From Chitinophaga sp. CF418 (GTDB taxonomy: Bacteria > Bacteroidota > Bacteroidia > Chitinophagales > Chitinophagaceae): 64,000 nucleotides of DNA. Below are positions 63,018 to 64,000 of this stretch, one piece after another (position 1 is the stretch's first letter; the number at the start of each line of letters is the position of its first letter). Below the pieces are notes generated by a model that searched no databases, was not told the origin of the DNA, and worked only from the letters and a program-made list of their open reading frames with translations. A program made the position numbers and the translations under genes. The stretch covers positions 930,001-994,000 of the forward strand of contig NZ_FRCN01000001.1 in the NCBI RefSeq assembly GCF_900142925.1, written 5' to 3'.

Positions 63018-64000
63018 TCATTTTGTTTTATTTCTAAGCATTATAAACGGAATGTTAACGTCCCAATCCGGCTTAAAACCCTCCTGAATAATGAACCCTT
63101 TTGAGTAGTTTCCCAGCACTATATCCGCATCCCCATCTCTGTCATAATCTCCCACATCCATGCAAATCCACCGGCCTTCCCCTGTCAGTGCCGGCATTAC
63201 ATGTGGGGTAAAATGTATAGGCTGCTCCTGGCTGAATAATATGAACTTCTCTGACGGCCGGTGCTTCAGGTCAGCAAAGAACGCGATGCTGGCAATGTCC
63301 AGGTCACCATCCTGATCAAAGTCGGCCGCTATGGCCTTAGTACAGCCATTCACCGGGTAAAACCAGGCCTGCTCAAAAGTAAAGTCTCCTTTATTCAGAT
63401 ACAGATACACCCCATGAAAGGGTTTCAGTTCCATTGAGTAGTCCCCGTTATCTCCGGAGGTATATAATATATCCGGCAGGCCGTCCTTATTCATATCCAC
63501 CACCTGAAAACCCGTCGATCCCTGTACAGGAGGAAAACGCAATAGCTGTTGCTGTTTAAAACCTCCCTTATGATCGTTCCGGAACAACCATATGCCCTCG
63601 TCTCCGTAGGCAAACAGTGTCATGATATCCGGCCATCCATCCTTATCAAAATCTTCCACCACAGCATGGATCGCACCAGGTACCTCCCACACAGCCCGTT
63701 TGGCGTATTCTTCATCCGCCGTTTGCTGCAGCACATACAATCCTCCGTAATTATGCCCAAAGCCACATACCAGGTAGTCCATCCTCCCGTCTTTATTAAA
63801 GTCGGCCGCTATACTCTGTACCGGACGGGGTAAACCCATCCCGATGGTCTTCACCTGCCGCGCCTCTTCTTCCGCCGGATGCACTTCCCAGATGACACCT
63901 GTCGGCACATCCACTGCCCGCATGTTACCGATACAGGTCAGCAGGGCGGTATCAGCCGCGCGCCAGTTCATATCCACAGCAGTAGATTGCAGTTTGATAG
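63018..64000 (-). CDS. FG-GAP/VCBS repeat protein, 5' end beyond the window
   Basis: The frame is open to base 64000, so the N-terminus is missing (at least 327 codons seen; the internal Met at 63977 is not the start). Five calcium-loop motifs of the FG-GAP type are visible: DFNKDGRMD, DFDKDGWPD, DMNKDGLPD, DFDQDGDLD and DYDRDGDAD, each followed by a beta-rich strand, so this part is a beta-propeller of at least five blades. The C-terminus is short and ends in NIPFIMLRNKTK. Such proteins are usually exported and may sit at the cell surface. It is upstream of the ebo operon on the same strand, with no sign that it belongs to it. Confidence 0.88.
   Translation of the reverse strand, partial: IKLQSTAVDMNWRAADTALLTCIGNMRAVDVPTGVIWEVHPAEEEARQVKTIGMGLPRPVQSIAADFNKDGRMDYLVCGFGHNYGGLYVLQQTADEEYAKRAVWEVPGAIHAVVEDFDKDGWPDIMTLFAYGDEGIWLFRNDHKGGFKQQQLLRFPPVQGSTGFQVVDMNKDGLPDILYTSGDNGDYSMELKPFHGVYLYLNKGDFTFEQAWFYPVNGCTKAIAADFDQDGDLDIASIAFFADLKHRPSEKFILFSQEQPIHFTPHVMPALTGEGRWICMDVGDYDRDGDADIVLGNYSKGFIIQEGFKPDWDVNIPFIMLRNKTK

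Overview
The window comes from a member of the phylum Bacteroidota, most likely a Chitinophaga-type soil bacterium of the Chitinophagaceae. The signs are two SusC/SusD pairs, HmuY-type lipoproteins, FecR/ECF-sigma pairs upstream of TonB receptors carrying an N-terminal STN domain, DUF4249 and DUF1080 proteins, a Bacteroidota-type housekeeping order (pheT, coiled-coil zapB-like gene, zapA, rny), and starts that mostly lack Shine-Dalgarno sequences. No tRNA, rRNA, CRISPR array, integrase or transposase was seen, so this looks like ordinary chromosome with accessory nutrient-uptake loci. The genus is inferred from gene style only.

Left part (1-12.2 kb): haem/iron acquisition on the minus strand. 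A surface module holds a stub of a lost TonB receptor, a 347-aa HmuY-like lipoprotein, a 708-aa TonB receptor and two more HmuY-like lipoproteins, the last cut by the window edge. A second module, hmuT-hmuU-hmuV-hmuS, supplies the periplasmic binding protein, permease, ATPase and cytoplasmic haem-handling protein. Between them sit a small Cys-rich protein and an AraC regulator with an acetyltransferase and an alpha/beta hydrolase.

12.6-28.5 kb: two sigma/anti-sigma controlled outer-membrane uptake systems, separated by pyrD on the opposite strand. One is sigma, an 80-bp tandem repeat block, FecR, an STN TonB receptor and a DUF4249 lipoprotein. The other is sigma, FecR, an STN SusC, SusD and a GH127 beta-L-arabinofuranosidase, an arabinoside utilisation locus. 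A plus-strand terminator lies inside the SusC leader, as expected if a cis-antisense RNA is made there.

28.6-44.5 kb: housekeeping genes (rsmE, a MATE exporter, dnaB, pheT, zapB-like, zapA, rny, a DUF1080 protein, a purine nucleoside phosphorylase, scpB with a very long acidic tail, a lone atpG, a WG-repeat protein and a DJ-1/PfpI protein). A rod-like RNA fold lies between dnaB and pheT, and a long near-perfect palindrome lies upstream of rsmE.

44.7-55.7 kb: a second SusC/SusD pair divergent from a tandem-DUF1080 secreted protein, with two LacI-type operator-like palindromes between them; then a DUF885 lipoprotein, an MmcQ/YjbR protein, a TauE/SafE permease and a small membrane protein.

55.7-62.6 kb: a complete six-gene ebo cluster (eboA to eboF) on the minus strand, closed by an intrinsic terminator. 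This is the most notable system in the window. It is a conserved set (EboA, TatD-like hydrolase, UbiA-like prenyltransferase, dehydroquinate-synthase-like cyclase, TIM-barrel EboE, alkaline-phosphatase-superfamily EboF) whose product is not known to me and which has been tied to metabolite export in cyanobacteria. The window ends inside an FG-GAP/VCBS repeat protein.
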